Shown one piece after another: positions 35,651-45,284 of a DNA stretch of 64,000 bases. The DNA is from Deltaproteobacteria bacterium. GTDB lineage: Bacteria; Desulfobacterota; GWC2-55-46. Each line of letters opens with the position of its first letter. Positions within the stretch are counted from its first letter, which is position 1. The DNA lies in NCBI GenBank assembly GCA_016177845.1, contig JACOUO010000007.1:62001-126000 (forward strand), written 5' to 3'. A program made the translations under genes and the position numbers. Under the pieces are notes generated by a model. The model searched no databases, had not been told where the DNA came from, and was given only the letters and a program-made list of their open reading frames with translations.

Positions 35651-36670
35651 ATGGAACTTAAAGATTTTGATTTTAATCTGCCGGAAGATCTTATTGCCCA
35701 GCACCCTTTGGAGCAGAGGGACTCTTCAAGGCTTATGGTCTTAAACCGCTCCGAAAGGTCGGTTGCCCACAGGCAGTTCCGTAATATTAAGGAATACTTC
35801 AGGGAGGGAGACCTCCTTATCCTTAATAATACGAAGGTTATCCCCACCCGCGTCTATGGTAAAAAACACACAGGCGGCAGGCTTGAGTTCCTCCTTATCG
35901 AAAGGCTTAAGGGAGAAAAAGAGGTCTGGAGATGCCTGATTAAGAATTCAAAGGGGCTTAAAAAAGGCTCCCGGTTTACCCTTGATAACGGCATTGAGGC
36001 AATCGTTGCCGGGATTGACGAAGAAGGGCTTTGGAACTGCGAGTTCGGCCAAATCCTTGACCTTGAGGCTATCGGTAAAATTCCCTTGCCTCCTTATATA
36101 AGGAGAGAGGCGGATGAGAAAGATAGAATCAGGTATCAGACGGTCTTTGCCGGGGTCAAGGGGGCGGTAGCCGCTCCTACGGCGGGGCTTCATTTTACGG
36201 ATGCGCTTCTAAAGGAGCTTAAAGATAAGGGAGTAGGCATGGATTACATAACGCTCCATACAGGGCCGGGGACTTTTATGCCTGTGAGGGTGGATAATAT
36301 CCAAGAGCATAAGATGCTTAAGGAGCGCTATGAGATATCCCCTCAGGTCTTTGAGAGAATAACAAACGCCAAAAAAGAGAAAAGAAGGGTTATTGCCGTA
36401 GGCACTACCTCTACAAGGGCCCTTGAGGCATCTGTCAGGGACGGTTTTGAAAGCCCGAGGCTTGAAGGCTCTACAGACCTTTTCATATATCCTGGGTTTG
36501 AGTTCAAGGTGATAGACGCGCTCCTTACGAATTTTCATCTGCCCGGCTCTACGCTCATTATGCTCGTAAGCGCGTTTGCGGGGCATGATTTTCTGCTTAA
36601 GGCTTATTCTGAGGCGGTTGAGGAGAAGTACAGGTTTTTCAGTTACGGCGATGCGATGTTGATCGTCTGA
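35651..36670 (+). CDS. queA: S-adenosylmethionine:tRNA ribosyltransferase-isomerase QueA
   Basis: This 339-residue enzyme turns preQ1-modified tRNA into epoxyqueuosine tRNA. The ATG at 35651 gives the typical N-terminus MELKDFDFNLPEDLIAQHP; a TTG at 35630 lies in the leader hairpin. Motifs: QRDSSRLMVL, LLILNNTKVIPTR, GKIPLPPYI, DRIRYQTVFA, AAPTAGLHFT, LHTGPGTFMPV and TNFHLPGSTLIMLVSAFAG. Next to tgt, it belongs to the classical queA-tgt-yajC-secDF order. There is no clear ribosome site. Confidence 0.95.
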   Translation: MELKDFDFNLPEDLIAQHPLEQRDSSRLMVLNRSERSVAHRQFRNIKEYFREGDLLILNNTKVIPTRVYGKKHTGGRLEFLLIERLKGEKEVWRCLIKNSKGLKKGSRFTLDNGIEAIVAGIDEEGLWNCEFGQILDLEAIGKIPLPPYIRREADEKDRIRYQTVFAGVKGAVAAPTAGLHFTDALLKELKDKGVGMDYITLHTGPGTFMPVRVDNIQEHKMLKERYEISPQVFERITNAKKEKRRVIAVGTTSTRALEASVRDGFESPRLEGSTDLFIYPGFEFKVIDALLTNFHLPGSTLIMLVSAFAGHDFLLKAYSEAVEEKYRFFSYGDAMLIV

Positions 36671-36714
36671 ATTAGTGCCAAGCCCTAAAAGGCTGGTATA
36701 ATGTGTAAAAATAA

Positions 36715-37860
<1,146 letters not shown>

Positions 37861-37898
37861 TCTCTAAAATAATAAATTCTGTAAATCAGGAGGAAGAA

Positions 37899-38222
37899 GT
37901 GTTATTCATACCCGTAGCATTGGCATTCGCGGAAGACGCCGCGCCCGTTGGTCCCGGGACATCAGGGCTGATGAGCATTGCCCCGCTTGTAATACTATTC
38001 GTCATTTTTTATTTTCTGTTGATACGCCCTCAGCAGAAAAAGGCAAAAGAACATAAACAGATGCTCTCCGGCATTCAAAAGGGCGATAGCGTAATAACCA
38101 ACGGCGGCATCCACGGAAGGGTAGTGTCAGTTAATGAGGAGACGATTACCGTAGAGATTGCCGATAATGTAAAAGTAAAGTTCGCAAAAGATGCTATCGC
38201 AATGAGGAAGCCGCAGGGTTAG
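37899..38222 (+). CDS. yajC: Preprotein translocase subunit YajC
   Basis: The protein is 107 residues from GTG 37899, after an AGGAGGAAG site. It has one membrane helix (about 25-45, containing FVIFYFLLIRPQQKKAKEH) followed by a small cytoplasmic domain with GDSVITNGGIHGRVV. YajC joins SecD-SecF in the holotranslocon; its place before secD supports this. The hydrophobic N-terminus (ALAFAEDAAP) may be a signal-like segment. Confidence 0.93.
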   Translation: MLFIPVALAFAEDAAPVGPGTSGLMSIAPLVILFVIFYFLLIRPQQKKAKEHKQMLSGIQKGDSVITNGGIHGRVVSVNEETITVEIADNVKVKFAKDAIAMRKPQG

Positions 38223-38249
38223 TCAATTTCGGGTTAAACGGAGTGTAGC

Positions 38250-39836
38250 ATGAGAAGTATTTTTTGGCGTCTTGTTCTGCTGGCCGGGTTCACTGTTTTG
38301 GCGGTGATGTTATTCCTGCCTTCAACACCCCTTTCAAAAAGGCTGCCGTCATTCTGGGTAAATAATATCCCAAAGATAGTCCTGGGGCTTGACCTTCAGG
38401 GCGGCATGCACCTTGTCTTGAGTGTTGACCAGAACAAGGCAATTGAAAACCATACAGGAAGGCTCGCGGGTTCTGTTGAGGACTCGCTTAAAAAGAAAGA
38501 GATCCCTTACGGCACTGTCACAAGGGAAGGCATCTCTTCCATTGCCGTAACTTTCCCTGATGAGAAGGCAAAGGGTCAGATAACACAGCTCATGACAGAT
38601 GAGTTCGGGGTCTTCACCGCTCCTTCAGCCCAGGACGGAAGGCTTGTATTCAATCTCGATGAAAAAGAGGTGCAGAGGCTTAAGGACTGGTCGCTTTCAC
38701 AGGGCCTTGAGACCATACGCAACAGGATAGACAAGTTTGGAGTATCCGAGCCTGTCATCCAGAAGCAGGGCGAAAATGAGATAGTTGTCCAGCTTCCCGG
38801 ACTTAAAGACCCGGAAAGGGCAATACAGCTCATAGGAAAGACCGCTGTCCTCGAGTTCAGGCTCCTTGATGATTCAATGGACCCCAATACCGCCCTTAAT
38901 ACAGGCGCTCCCATTGGCTCTGAGGTGGTCTATCAACAGGCCGTAAATAAAGAGACAGGCACTGTAGAGAAGATTCCTTATCTCGTAAAGAAAGACGCTC
39001 TCCTTACCGGAGATTCTCTGGCTGACGCAAGGGTAGCCGTTGACAGCCAGTACAATGAGCCTTATGTCGCGCTCACCTTTGATTCAAACGGGGCGCGCAT
39101 ATTCGAGAGGGTGACAAGCCAGAATGTAGGCAAGAGGCTTGCCATAGTCCTTGACGGCAATGTCCACTCCGCCCCCCAGATAAGAGAAGCGATTGCAGGA
39201 GGCAGGGCGCAGATAACAGGCGGCTTCTCCTATGAAGAGGCAACAGACCTTGCCATCATCTTAAGGGCAGGCGCGTTGCCGGCGCCTGTCAATATCGTAC
39301 AGAATGTGACAGTAGGCCCCACACTCGGTCAGGACTCCATCAACGCAGGCATTAAGGCAGGACTTCTCGGCGCGGTTTTTGTCCTGATCTTCATGCTCAT
39401 CTATTACAGGCTTTCAGGCCTTATAGCTGATTTCGCGATATTTTTAAACATCGTGATGCTCCTTGGCGCAATGGCTTGGCTCAACTCAACCCTGACCCTG
39501 CCGGGTATAGCAGGTATCGTCCTTACGATAGGCATGGGCGTTGACGCAAATGTCCTTATGTTTGAAAGGATAAAGGAGGAGCTGAGGGCAGGCAGAACGC
39601 CCCGTTCAGCGGTCAACGCAGGCTATGACCACGCATGGTGGACGGTTATCGATTCCCATGTAACGACCCTTATTACAGCGGCAGTCCTCTTCCAGTTCGG
39701 AAGCGGCCCTATCAAAGGTTTCGCGGTAACACTTAGCATTGGTATTCTGATTAATCTCTTTACCTCTCTTGTCGGCACAAAGGTCGCATTCGACATACAG
39801 AACGACAAGTTCAGGGTAAAGAAGCTGAGCATATAA
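38250..39836 (+). CDS. secD: Protein-export membrane protein SecD
   Basis: This 528-residue RND-type protein has one N-terminal helix, a large periplasmic P1 domain (starting VLGLDLQGGMHLVL) and five C-terminal helices. Known motifs: GQDSINAG before helix 2, GIVLTIGMGVDANVLMFERIKEE with the proton-path Asp, and ending in SLVGTKVAFDIQ. With SecF it uses proton motive force to help release exported proteins. GGAG precedes the ATG. Confidence 0.95.
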   Translation: MRSIFWRLVLLAGFTVLAVMLFLPSTPLSKRLPSFWVNNIPKIVLGLDLQGGMHLVLSVDQNKAIENHTGRLAGSVEDSLKKKEIPYGTVTREGISSIAVTFPDEKAKGQITQLMTDEFGVFTAPSAQDGRLVFNLDEKEVQRLKDWSLSQGLETIRNRIDKFGVSEPVIQKQGENEIVVQLPGLKDPERAIQLIGKTAVLEFRLLDDSMDPNTALNTGAPIGSEVVYQQAVNKETGTVEKIPYLVKKDALLTGDSLADARVAVDSQYNEPYVALTFDSNGARIFERVTSQNVGKRLAIVLDGNVHSAPQIREAIAGGRAQITGGFSYEEATDLAIILRAGALPAPVNIVQNVTVGPTLGQDSINAGIKAGLLGAVFVLIFMLIYYRLSGLIADFAIFLNIVMLLGAMAWLNSTLTLPGIAGIVLTIGMGVDANVLMFERIKEELRAGRTPRSAVNAGYDHAWWTVIDSHVTTLITAAVLFQFGSGPIKGFAVTLSIGILINLFTSLVGTKVAFDIQNDKFRVKKLSI

Positions 39837-39902
39837 AAAAGTTGAACCGTTGCCCGTTCTTATCGGTTTTTACGAGATTAGGGCATTTTATGGAGGCTTT
39901 AA

Positions 39903-40811
39903 ATGGACATCTGGGGCGAGACTAAAATAGATTTCCTGGGCAAACGATATATAATGTTTGCCATATCAGGGATCCTCGCGATAATAGGCCTTATTGCCAT
40001 GATATCAATCCCAATGGGCAAGGCAAATCTTGGGACTGACTTTGCAGGCGGTATCGCAATTCAGTTCAGGTTTGAAAAGCCTGTGGAGATAGACAAGGTC
40101 AGGTCAATCCTTGAGCAGAACGGCTTTAAGGACGCCAACCTCCAGCAGTTTGCCGAACCGAATAAGCTCCTTGTAAAGCTTAAAAGGACGGAGGGGAACT
40201 TAAGCGAGTTGTCAAAAAGGCTCGGCGATGTGTTTGTGGCAGGGCTGGCGGATAACCCCTATCATGTTGATTCGACAACAGAAGTAGGCCCCACAGTCGG
40301 CAAAAAACTTCAGAGCGACGCGCTCTGGGCAATCGGTATTTCGCTTCTGGGTATCCTGATATATGTAGCCTGGAGATTCGAGTTCAGGTTCGGAGTGGCA
40401 GCTGTTATTGCCACATTCCACGATGTGCTTGCGGTAATGGGGCTGCTCTTTGTGCTCGATAAGGAGATAACACTCCTTATCGTAACCGCCCTTCTGACAT
40501 TGGCAGGCTATTCGCTTACCGATACCGTCGTTGTATTTGACAGGATAAGGGAGAACTTAAGGAGAAGGACAAAAGAGGAGTTTATCCCCCTTATCAACAG
40601 GTCGGTTAATGAGGTCTTAAGAAGGACGATAGTTACATCCCTTACCACACTGCTTGCCACCCTTGCGCTTCTTTTGTTCGGGGGCGAGGTCATACATGAC
40701 TTCTCGCTTGCGCTCTTTGCCGGCATACTCGTAGGCACATATTCTTCGATATTCATAGCAAGCCCGATCCTTCTTTTCTGGAAGAAGAAGCCGGCCCTTG
40801 CAAAAAGCTGA
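39903..40811 (+). CDS. secF: Protein-export membrane protein SecF
   Basis: This 302-residue partner of SecD has six membrane helices. Motifs: KANLGTDFAGGIAIQF in the first periplasmic loop, YVAWRFEFRFGVAAVIATFHD, TLAGYSLTDTVVVFDRIREN and GTYSSIFIASPILL. The 66-base gap after secD has GGAGG before the ATG. A strong terminator follows, ending the queA-to-secF transcript. Confidence 0.95.
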   Translation: MDIWGETKIDFLGKRYIMFAISGILAIIGLIAMISIPMGKANLGTDFAGGIAIQFRFEKPVEIDKVRSILEQNGFKDANLQQFAEPNKLLVKLKRTEGNLSELSKRLGDVFVAGLADNPYHVDSTTEVGPTVGKKLQSDALWAIGISLLGILIYVAWRFEFRFGVAAVIATFHDVLAVMGLLFVLDKEITLLIVTALLTLAGYSLTDTVVVFDRIRENLRRRTKEEFIPLINRSVNEVLRRTIVTSLTTLLATLALLLFGGEVIHDFSLALFAGILVGTYSSIFIASPILLFWKKKPALAKS

Positions 40812-40827
40812 TTATAAAAAACACAAG

Positions 40828-40855
40828 GCCCGCGGGAGATTCCCGCGGGCTTTTT
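40828..40855 (+). terminator. Rho-independent terminator after secF
   Basis: A perfect 10-bp stem, GCCCGCGGGA (40828-40837) with TCCCGCGGGC (40841-40850) around a 3-base loop, is followed by five Ts. Confidence 0.92.
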
Positions 40856-40944
40856 ATATTTCAGGCGAGACCCCATCAAATCCCCTATTGTCTTTTCTTA
40901 TGATTTATGCTATTCCATGATATATCGTGCGGGCGTGTTCGCAT

Positions 40945-40971
40945 TTGATATTCTTCTTTTCCAGTTAGAAT
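40945..40971 (+). promoter_or_regulatory. Possible promoter of the PocR-GGDEF signalling operon
   Basis: TTGATA (40945-40950) and TAGAAT (40966-40971) each match five of six consensus bases but are only 15 apart, which is short. The position, after the secF terminator and 140 bases before the first gene, is suitable. Confidence 0.4.
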
Positions 40972-41002
40972 TTAATATCGCAACAGGCTTTTTAAAGGCT
41001 CA

Positions 41003-41035
41003 TGGCGGGTCCTTAGGAAGAGGCTAAGAGTGCCA
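41003..41035 (+). other. Nested stem-loop in the leader of the signalling operon
   Basis: CTTAG and CTAAG around a 7-base loop lie inside outer arms TGGC (41003-41006) and GCCA (41032-41035). The element lies in the untranslated leader, about 75 bases before the diguanylate cyclase start. It does not match the known c-di-GMP aptamer consensus. Confidence 0.35.
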
Positions 41036-41111
41036 GGGTACCATTCATTCATTGTTATGGTATTTCAAGGCACTTTTTTTTATTAAGCACCGGAACATCC
41101 CTCAGTACCCT

Positions 41112-42689
41112 ATGATGATGGAGAAAAAAATTATACCCGGTTCTGATATATCCAAGCCTTTGGACTTCTCTCTATGGCGTGAATTTCAGGAAGGCCTTTC
41201 AAAGCTTCTTGATATTCCCATTTCGCTCTATGACGGAAACGGCGTTCTTGTAATGCCTTCAGACAGGGAGACCTGCCTGTGCCAGGCTGTTAAGCTAAAT
41301 GAGAGCGGAAATGAGCGCTGCACGGATATGTGCGCGAAGGCAGCCCGCCAGGTTGCAGAGAACGGCAATATCTACACATTCAAATGCCATACTAACCAGT
41401 ATCTTTTCGCGATACCGGTATTTCTTGATGAGAATAATAAGTATGTGATCATAGGCGGACAGGCCTACCTCGCGGGAAGCGAACTCAAGGATTTCTATGA
41501 AGGGGCGGCTTCCGTCGGTTTTGACAGCGCTACCCTTGCCATCCTTAAGAATGGGCTTAAGACTATACCCCCGAAGTCGATTTTCACTATTCCGGGGATA
41601 ATACAGAACCTTGCCGTGCCGTTCCTCAAATGCCTGAATACGGGTGAAGCGAACGCAACGGTCAGGCGCAGGGACAAGGCAAATCTTAAAAGTTTTTACG
41701 CACTTGAGCAGGTCTATCGCTCGATAGCCCCTGTGTTGGACAGGGAAGAGCTCTATGAGACCATTCTCGCTAAGTCCTCTGAACTTGTGGAGGCTGAGAG
41801 GGGCTCATTGATGATACTCGATAATAAAAACAATTTTCTCTCGGTTAAAGCCGCAAAGGGGATTGATAAATCTATCGTGGATAGCCTTAGAGTAAGGGTA
41901 GGCGAGGGAATTTCAGGCTCTATAGCCGCAAAGGGCCTGCCAGTAATAGTTAAAAACATAGAAGATGAGGTGCCGTCCCGCAGGAGCAACCCAAGGTACA
42001 GGACAAAATCATTTATATCCATACCGCTTAAGATAGACACCCGTGTCATCGGTGTCATTAATGTATCTGACAAGTTAACCGGGGAGGTCTTCTCAGAAGA
42101 GGATCTGCATCTGCTTCTTTCTTTTGCCAATTACGCCTCAATAGCTCTTGAGAGGGGCGCTTACTACAGCATGAGCGAAGAGCTTAAGATGCTATCCATG
42201 ACAGACCCTCTGACAGGGCTTTTCAACAGGCGTTATTTCAGGGAAAGGCTTTTTGAGGAAGTCGAGCGCGTAAAGAGGCATAACGAGTGCTTCTCGACCT
42301 TTATGATAGATATCGATAACTTCAAGGGTTTCAATGACAGGTACGGCCATATCGGAGGGGACGAGATACTTAAGGGTGTCGCCCGCGCGATAAGGGATGC
42401 CGTAAGGTCGATGGATGTGGTTGCAAGATACGGCGGCGAGGAGTTTGCCGTGATACTGCCGCATACAGGCAAGACCGATGCCTATATAATCGCCGAGAGG
42501 ATAAGAAGAGGTGTAGAGGAGTACAGGCCGAAATCATCCGTATTTACTGAATGGCCTACCATCAGTCTCGGAGTTGCCGAGTTCCCGCACGACGCTAATA
42601 ATATAGACGACCTTATAAATAAGGCTGACAAGGCGATGTATCTCGCCAAGAGAAGGGGTAAGAACAGGGTTGTTGTATATGAGGGATAA
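41112..42689 (+). CDS. Diguanylate cyclase with PocR and GAF sensor domains
   Basis: The protein is about 525 residues; the first of three tandem ATGs (41112) was chosen, though none has a clear ribosome site. Domain order: a PocR sensory domain (LWREFQEGLSKLLDIPISLY through FKCHTNQYLFAIPVF and IGGQAY, with several Cys, to about 175), a GAF domain (about 190-360, GEGISGSIAAKGLP) and a GGDEF domain (DPLTGLFNRRYF to the end). The active site is GGEEF, and RSMD five residues before it is an intact inhibitory site. It should make c-di-GMP and be inhibited by it. It overlaps the next gene by 11 bases, so it is tied to the ATPase, STAS and HD-GYP genes that follow. The ligand is unknown; PocR domains often bind small hydrocarbons or diols. 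Confidence 0.88.
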   Translation: MMMEKKIIPGSDISKPLDFSLWREFQEGLSKLLDIPISLYDGNGVLVMPSDRETCLCQAVKLNESGNERCTDMCAKAARQVAENGNIYTFKCHTNQYLFAIPVFLDENNKYVIIGGQAYLAGSELKDFYEGAASVGFDSATLAILKNGLKTIPPKSIFTIPGIIQNLAVPFLKCLNTGEANATVRRRDKANLKSFYALEQVYRSIAPVLDREELYETILAKSSELVEAERGSLMILDNKNNFLSVKAAKGIDKSIVDSLRVRVGEGISGSIAAKGLPVIVKNIEDEVPSRRSNPRYRTKSFISIPLKIDTRVIGVINVSDKLTGEVFSEEDLHLLLSFANYASIALERGAYYSMSEELKMLSMTDPLTGLFNRRYFRERLFEEVERVKRHNECFSTFMIDIDNFKGFNDRYGHIGGDEILKGVARAIRDAVRSMDVVARYGGEEFAVILPHTGKTDAYIIAERIRRGVEEYRPKSSVFTEWPTISLGVAEFPHDANNIDDLINKADKAMYLAKRRGKNRVVVYEG

Positions 42690-44901
42690 GCTGTTATTCA
42701 ATATCTGCCCTGAAGGGGAGTTTTTCGGCAGGAACAGGGAGATAGACTATATATTTCGCAGGGCGACAGAAAGCCATAAATCACCCAACATCTTCCTTAC
42801 GGGAAGAAAGTGGATGGGCAAGACTGAGGTCCTGCGCAGAGTCCACCGCAAGCTCTTCTGGGACCAGGCCCATGTAGTGCCTGTCTATTACCAGTTCAGG
42901 AGATACGGCAGCGTTGAGAGCTTCTCTGAAGATTATCTTAAAGAGGTATTGAAGCAATACTTTGCCTATAAAAAAAGAGAGCCCAGAATACTTAAGTCTG
43001 AGGTCTCAATCGATAAGCTGGAAAGATTGCTTATAGACAGCGATTCATTTGAGCTTGCGGAGTTTATCTCAAGGCACAGGGAAGCGAAAAAAAGCGGAGA
43101 TAAGACCGCTGTCTTAAGGAATGCCATAAGCGCCCCTGACCTTATTACGCTCCGTTCCGGCATCCCTATATATTTGATACTCGATGACCTTGACCTTGCC
43201 CCGTACATAAACTTATTCAATGAAGGGCCGGGCATCATGAAGGAATTCATGGAGGCCCTGAATTCAGGCTCATTCTCATTTCTGGCCGCAAGCTCCACAA
43301 AAAAGGTGCTTGAGGGAGGCGTGTCAAACGGCTCCATAGAGGCTATTACCCTTGAAGGGCTTGATGAGGAACTTGCTGTTTCCATGATGATGGAGCTTTG
43401 CAGGCAGTATAATATCGAGTTTGACTCAGAGATACTTACCCTCGCGGCCTTTAAGCTCGAAGGCAATCCCAACTATATCAAGAACCTCATCTGGGCAGCC
43501 CACAGGGCTGACAAAGAGCTTGTAATACTTAAGGATTTTGTCGATCTCTATGCCAATGAGCTTGTGGACGGCAATATTGGTTTTGCTTTTAGGTCTTCAA
43601 TCCATCTTAAGGGCTTAAGCGACCTCAGGCTTTTGAGCGCGTGCGCCAATGCGGGAAAAGCCGTCTCTGAAGAGGATTTGGCTGAAAAGTTCAGGATAAG
43701 CCCTGAAGAGTTCAGAAAGACCATAGACGAGCTTGGAACCGCGGGACTTCTTGAGGCAAGCCTCGGCTCGATAAAATGGGTCGGCGATAATGTAGTAAAG
43801 GATTACATCTTCTATATATATGAGACAAGGGTCAAAGGCAGGAGCGCCGAAGAGGTGAAGACCTGTTTCATAAGGGACGGCCTGAAGGAAGGGTTCAACT
43901 TCAAGGGAGCAAAGATAAGAGGGCGCTTCAAGGAAGAAGCGGCTGAGCTTGTAAAAAAATTCAATGGGCAGAGCATGCTTAAGGTGCTTTTCAGGAACCA
44001 GGCATTTTCAGCCCGCTTCAAGAACGGCCCTCCAAAATCAGTTGAGAAAAAAATTGACGAAGACCTGATACTTCCTCAGATAATAGGCTGTTTCGATACA
44101 TTGAGGTGGGAGGCGAATGAGACAGGCGCGCCGATACTGATAGCCCACGGTTTTCAGAACAGCAGGTATGATTCAGGCAACGAGGTTGTTTGGATAATCG
44201 GAGTAAAAGAGGCGACAGCGCCTTTTAATCTCGGTGATATCGAGAACTTTGTAAGGCGTTCGATAATACTGAAAGAAAACTTCAGGGCAACCCGAATAGT
44301 AAGGTGGGTCATCAGCAAGGAAGGCTTTACTGCCGAGGCGCAGAAGCGCGCCGAGGGAGAGGGTATCTTTTCCACTGATAATGTCCAGTTCCGAATCATA
44401 AGCGACAGTATAGATGATAAGGCAAAGTCTGAGAGGCTCAAGAGCGCTGATAAGATAGTGCCTGTGAAGGAATTCGAGGTAGTGCTGCCGTCCGCAACAA
44501 AGGCAGAGCTTGTGGGCGCAAGGGCAGTTGAAGAGATTGGCACTGAGATGGGGTTTGACGAAGACTCCATAGGACAGATAAAGGCGGCATTGGTAGAGGC
44601 CTGCATCAATGCCTTTGAGCACTCAAAGATGAAATCCACAAAGGTATTTCTAAGGTTTGTGGCATCAGGGGACAGGCTTACCATTCATGTGCAGAACGGC
44701 GGGGCTGATTTTGATAAATCGGCTCAGTCCGAAAGCATTGCCGAGACCACTTCGGGGCTGCCTCATAAGAGGGGCTGGGGCCTTGAGCTGATGAAGGGCC
44801 TTATGGATGAGGTCAGGTTCGAGAAGCTCAGGGGCGGCACAAAAATAGTAATGGTTAAATTTTTAATCAAAAAAGGAGAGGGAAGGGATGGGCAAGAATA
44901 G
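42679..44901 (+). CDS. P-loop ATPase fused to an RsbW-like serine kinase domain
   Basis: The protein is about 740 residues from ATG 42679 (TTG at 42670 is an alternative). The N-terminal ATPase has FFGRNREIDYIF and Walker A GRKWMGKT (42-49) and Walker B-like YLILDDLD. A winged-helix-like middle (SEEDLAEKFRISPEEF) leads into a region at about 470-585 with VVWIIGVKEA and RWVISKEGFTAEAQKRAE, which looks like a Mrr-type nuclease fold. The last 140 residues resemble anti-sigma factor kinases (HATPase_c_2): N-box EACINAFEH (Asn644) and GWGLELMKGLMDEV. The G1 box is degenerate (NGGAD instead of DxGxG). The STAS gene overlaps its end by 14 bases, so the C-terminal domain probably binds or phosphorylates that protein. 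I know of no characterised protein with this exact order. Confidence 0.72.
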   Translation: MRDKLLFNICPEGEFFGRNREIDYIFRRATESHKSPNIFLTGRKWMGKTEVLRRVHRKLFWDQAHVVPVYYQFRRYGSVESFSEDYLKEVLKQYFAYKKREPRILKSEVSIDKLERLLIDSDSFELAEFISRHREAKKSGDKTAVLRNAISAPDLITLRSGIPIYLILDDLDLAPYINLFNEGPGIMKEFMEALNSGSFSFLAASSTKKVLEGGVSNGSIEAITLEGLDEELAVSMMMELCRQYNIEFDSEILTLAAFKLEGNPNYIKNLIWAAHRADKELVILKDFVDLYANELVDGNIGFAFRSSIHLKGLSDLRLLSACANAGKAVSEEDLAEKFRISPEEFRKTIDELGTAGLLEASLGSIKWVGDNVVKDYIFYIYETRVKGRSAEEVKTCFIRDGLKEGFNFKGAKIRGRFKEEAAELVKKFNGQSMLKVLFRNQAFSARFKNGPPKSVEKKIDEDLILPQIIGCFDTLRWEANETGAPILIAHGFQNSRYDSGNEVVWIIGVKEATAPFNLGDIENFVRRSIILKENFRATRIVRWVISKEGFTAEAQKRAEGEGIFSTDNVQFRIISDSIDDKAKSERLKSADKIVPVKEFEVVLPSATKAELVGARAVEEIGTEMGFDEDSIGQIKAALVEACINAFEHSKMKSTKVFLRFVASGDRLTIHVQNGGADFDKSAQSESIAETTSGLPHKRGWGLELMKGLMDEVRFEKLRGGTKIVMVKFLIKKGEGRDGQE

Positions 44902-45250
44902 GAATTACAGGGAGGCTGGCGACAGCGTCATCCTATATCCCGAAAATTATATAAACGATATCGAAGGCGAAAAGCTTGAAGATATGTGCGATATATTCCT
45001 TGCCAGGGGTTTTAAGAAGATAATAATCGATTTCTCCGAGACAGACCTTATAAACTCCATAGGGGTCTCGATAATGATAGGCATAATTGAAAAGATCAAG
45101 GATAAAAAGGGGCTGATACTCTTCTCCGGCCTTAAGAAGGTGAACCACGATATCTTCAGCATTGTAGGGCTTACAAAGCATATACCCGTTTTCAGCACTG
45201 AAAAAGAGGCACTGGATGTGGTCTCATGCGAAGACCGCCTACCCATGTAA
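44888..45250 (+). CDS. STAS-domain anti-sigma factor antagonist
   Basis: The product is 120 residues, a lone STAS domain. The conserved phosphorylation region is DLINSIGVS, with Ser57 the likely target; IIIDFSE precedes it as usual. The N-terminal strand and final helix are complete. A strong GGAGAGGG ribosome site lies within the preceding gene. In partner-switch systems such a protein is phosphorylated by an RsbW-like kinase and binds it when dephosphorylated. The kinase-like domain encoded just upstream is the natural partner. No sigma factor lies in this operon, so the output is more likely c-di-GMP or the fused ATPase. Confidence 0.85.
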   Translation: MGKNRNYREAGDSVILYPENYINDIEGEKLEDMCDIFLARGFKKIIIDFSETDLINSIGVSIMIGIIEKIKDKKGLILFSGLKKVNHDIFSIVGLTKHIPVFSTEKEALDVVSCEDRLPM

Positions 45251-45284
45251 CTATTCTTTCTATTTCGCAGTATAGGAGGCTTTA

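Noticed and set aside
41003-41035. c-di-GMP riboswitch
   Set aside because: The conserved bases and tetraloop receptor of the known classes are absent.
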